45,958 nucleotides of DNA from Sphingomonas bacterium (GTDB lineage Bacteria; Pseudomonadota; Alphaproteobacteria; Sphingomonadales; Sphingomonadaceae). A model generated the notes under the pieces. It saw nothing but the letters and a program-made list of their open reading frames with translations, ran no database searches and was not told the DNA's origin. Shown here in pieces: positions 45,724 through 45,958 of the stretch. The stretch covers positions 1 through 45,958 of the forward strand of contig NZ_JAQGLJ010000089.1 of the NCBI RefSeq assembly GCF_028292945.1. Reading direction: 5' to 3'. A program made the position numbers and the translations under genes. Each line of letters begins with the position of its first letter. The stretch's first letter is position 1.

Positions 45724-45958
45724 TCACAGCACGAAGTCGCTCGCGGTGATCGGGTCGGCGGGGTTGATCACCAGCACGACCTCGAAGTCGGACACGCCGT
45801 TGCCATCGGTGTCGCCCTGCACCAGCCAGATCGGACCGCCCAGGCTGATGTTCTCGAACCGCAGTTCGCCCGCGCGGTTGCTGAACGCGGCACTGCCCAC
45901 GAACGAGAACGCCTGATCGCCGGCGGTGTTGATGTCCGCATCGATCCGGCTCAGGTCG
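45724..45958 (-). CDS. C-terminal end of a serralysin-like (peptidase M10_C) RTX-type protein; 5' part outside window
   Basis: I translated the minus strand from the right edge to TGA at 45724-45726. The 77 visible residues match the C-terminal domain of serralysins and related calcium-binding exoproteins: DLSRIDADINTAGDQAFSFV, then NRAGELRFE and IWLVQGDTDGNGVSDFEV, ending in ITASDFVL. This domain follows RTX repeats and carries the uncleaved secretion signal for type I export. The terminal DFVL tetrapeptide (Asp plus hydrophobics) is typical of that signal. The upstream part could be a protease, lipase or only a repeat protein; it cannot be told here. Confidence 0.85.
   Translation of the reverse strand, partial: DLSRIDADINTAGDQAFSFVGSAAFSNRAGELRFENISLGGPIWLVQGDTDGNGVSDFEVVLVINPADPITASDFVL

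Overview
The window is high-GC DNA with dense coding, frequent start/stop overlaps, GTG and TTG starts, and a gene content typical of an alphaproteobacterium of the Sphingomonadaceae (a Sphingomonas-like organism). The signs are an ECF sigma/anti-sigma/fasciclin cluster, a cyoABCD-SURF1 quinol oxidase operon, a GreA/GreB-like factor, DUF2827 proteins and an LktA-type giant filamentous adhesin. Taxonomy is inferred from gene content only. I found no rRNA, tRNA, CRISPR array, transposase or phage gene.

Region 1 (1-9.2 kb) is housekeeping and accessory metabolism. It holds a secreted HSL-type esterase cut by the left edge, an ECF sigma factor overlapping its membrane anti-sigma factor, a secreted fasciclin protein, two small unknown proteins, a GreA/GreB-family factor, and two MHS-type major facilitator transporters. 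It also holds a LuxR-type HTH protein with an unusual adhesin-like N-terminal module and a Tat-exported dienelactone hydrolase. Region 2 (9.2-16.3 kb) is the cytochrome bo3-type ubiquinol oxidase operon cyoABCD with a SURF1 assembly factor, then an ABC-F ATPase and a convergent DUF2147 protein. A REP-like palindrome found between genes at 7.8 kb also sits inside the SURF1 reading frame.

Region 3 (16.3-44.5 kb) is devoted to the cell surface. On the minus strand a YadA-like trimeric autotransporter (about 1294 aa) is followed by an intrinsic terminator and then by a tightly overlapped three-gene operon: DUF2827, a small exported cysteine protein, DUF2827. Divergently, on the plus strand, lies a two-partner secretion pair: a 6441-aa LktA-like exoprotein (TpsA) followed after one base by its outer-membrane transporter (TpsB). 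The 385-bp region between the two adhesins carries a striking pair of palindromic sites in inverted orientation. It is the best candidate for a shared switch of two type V secretion systems.

Region 4 (44.5-45.96 kb) has a 2-oxoglutarate/Fe(II) oxygenase with a redoxin-like N-terminus, whose stop codon interlocks with that of TpsB. The C-terminal end of a serralysin-like (M10_C) secreted protein runs off the right edge.

The most interesting material is the adhesin island: the paired operator, the DUF2827 operon behind the trimeric adhesin, a five-fold repeated non-beta-helix module and paired cysteines inside the giant exoprotein. The adhesin-module/LuxR fusion and the REP element translated within SURF1 also deserve a second look.
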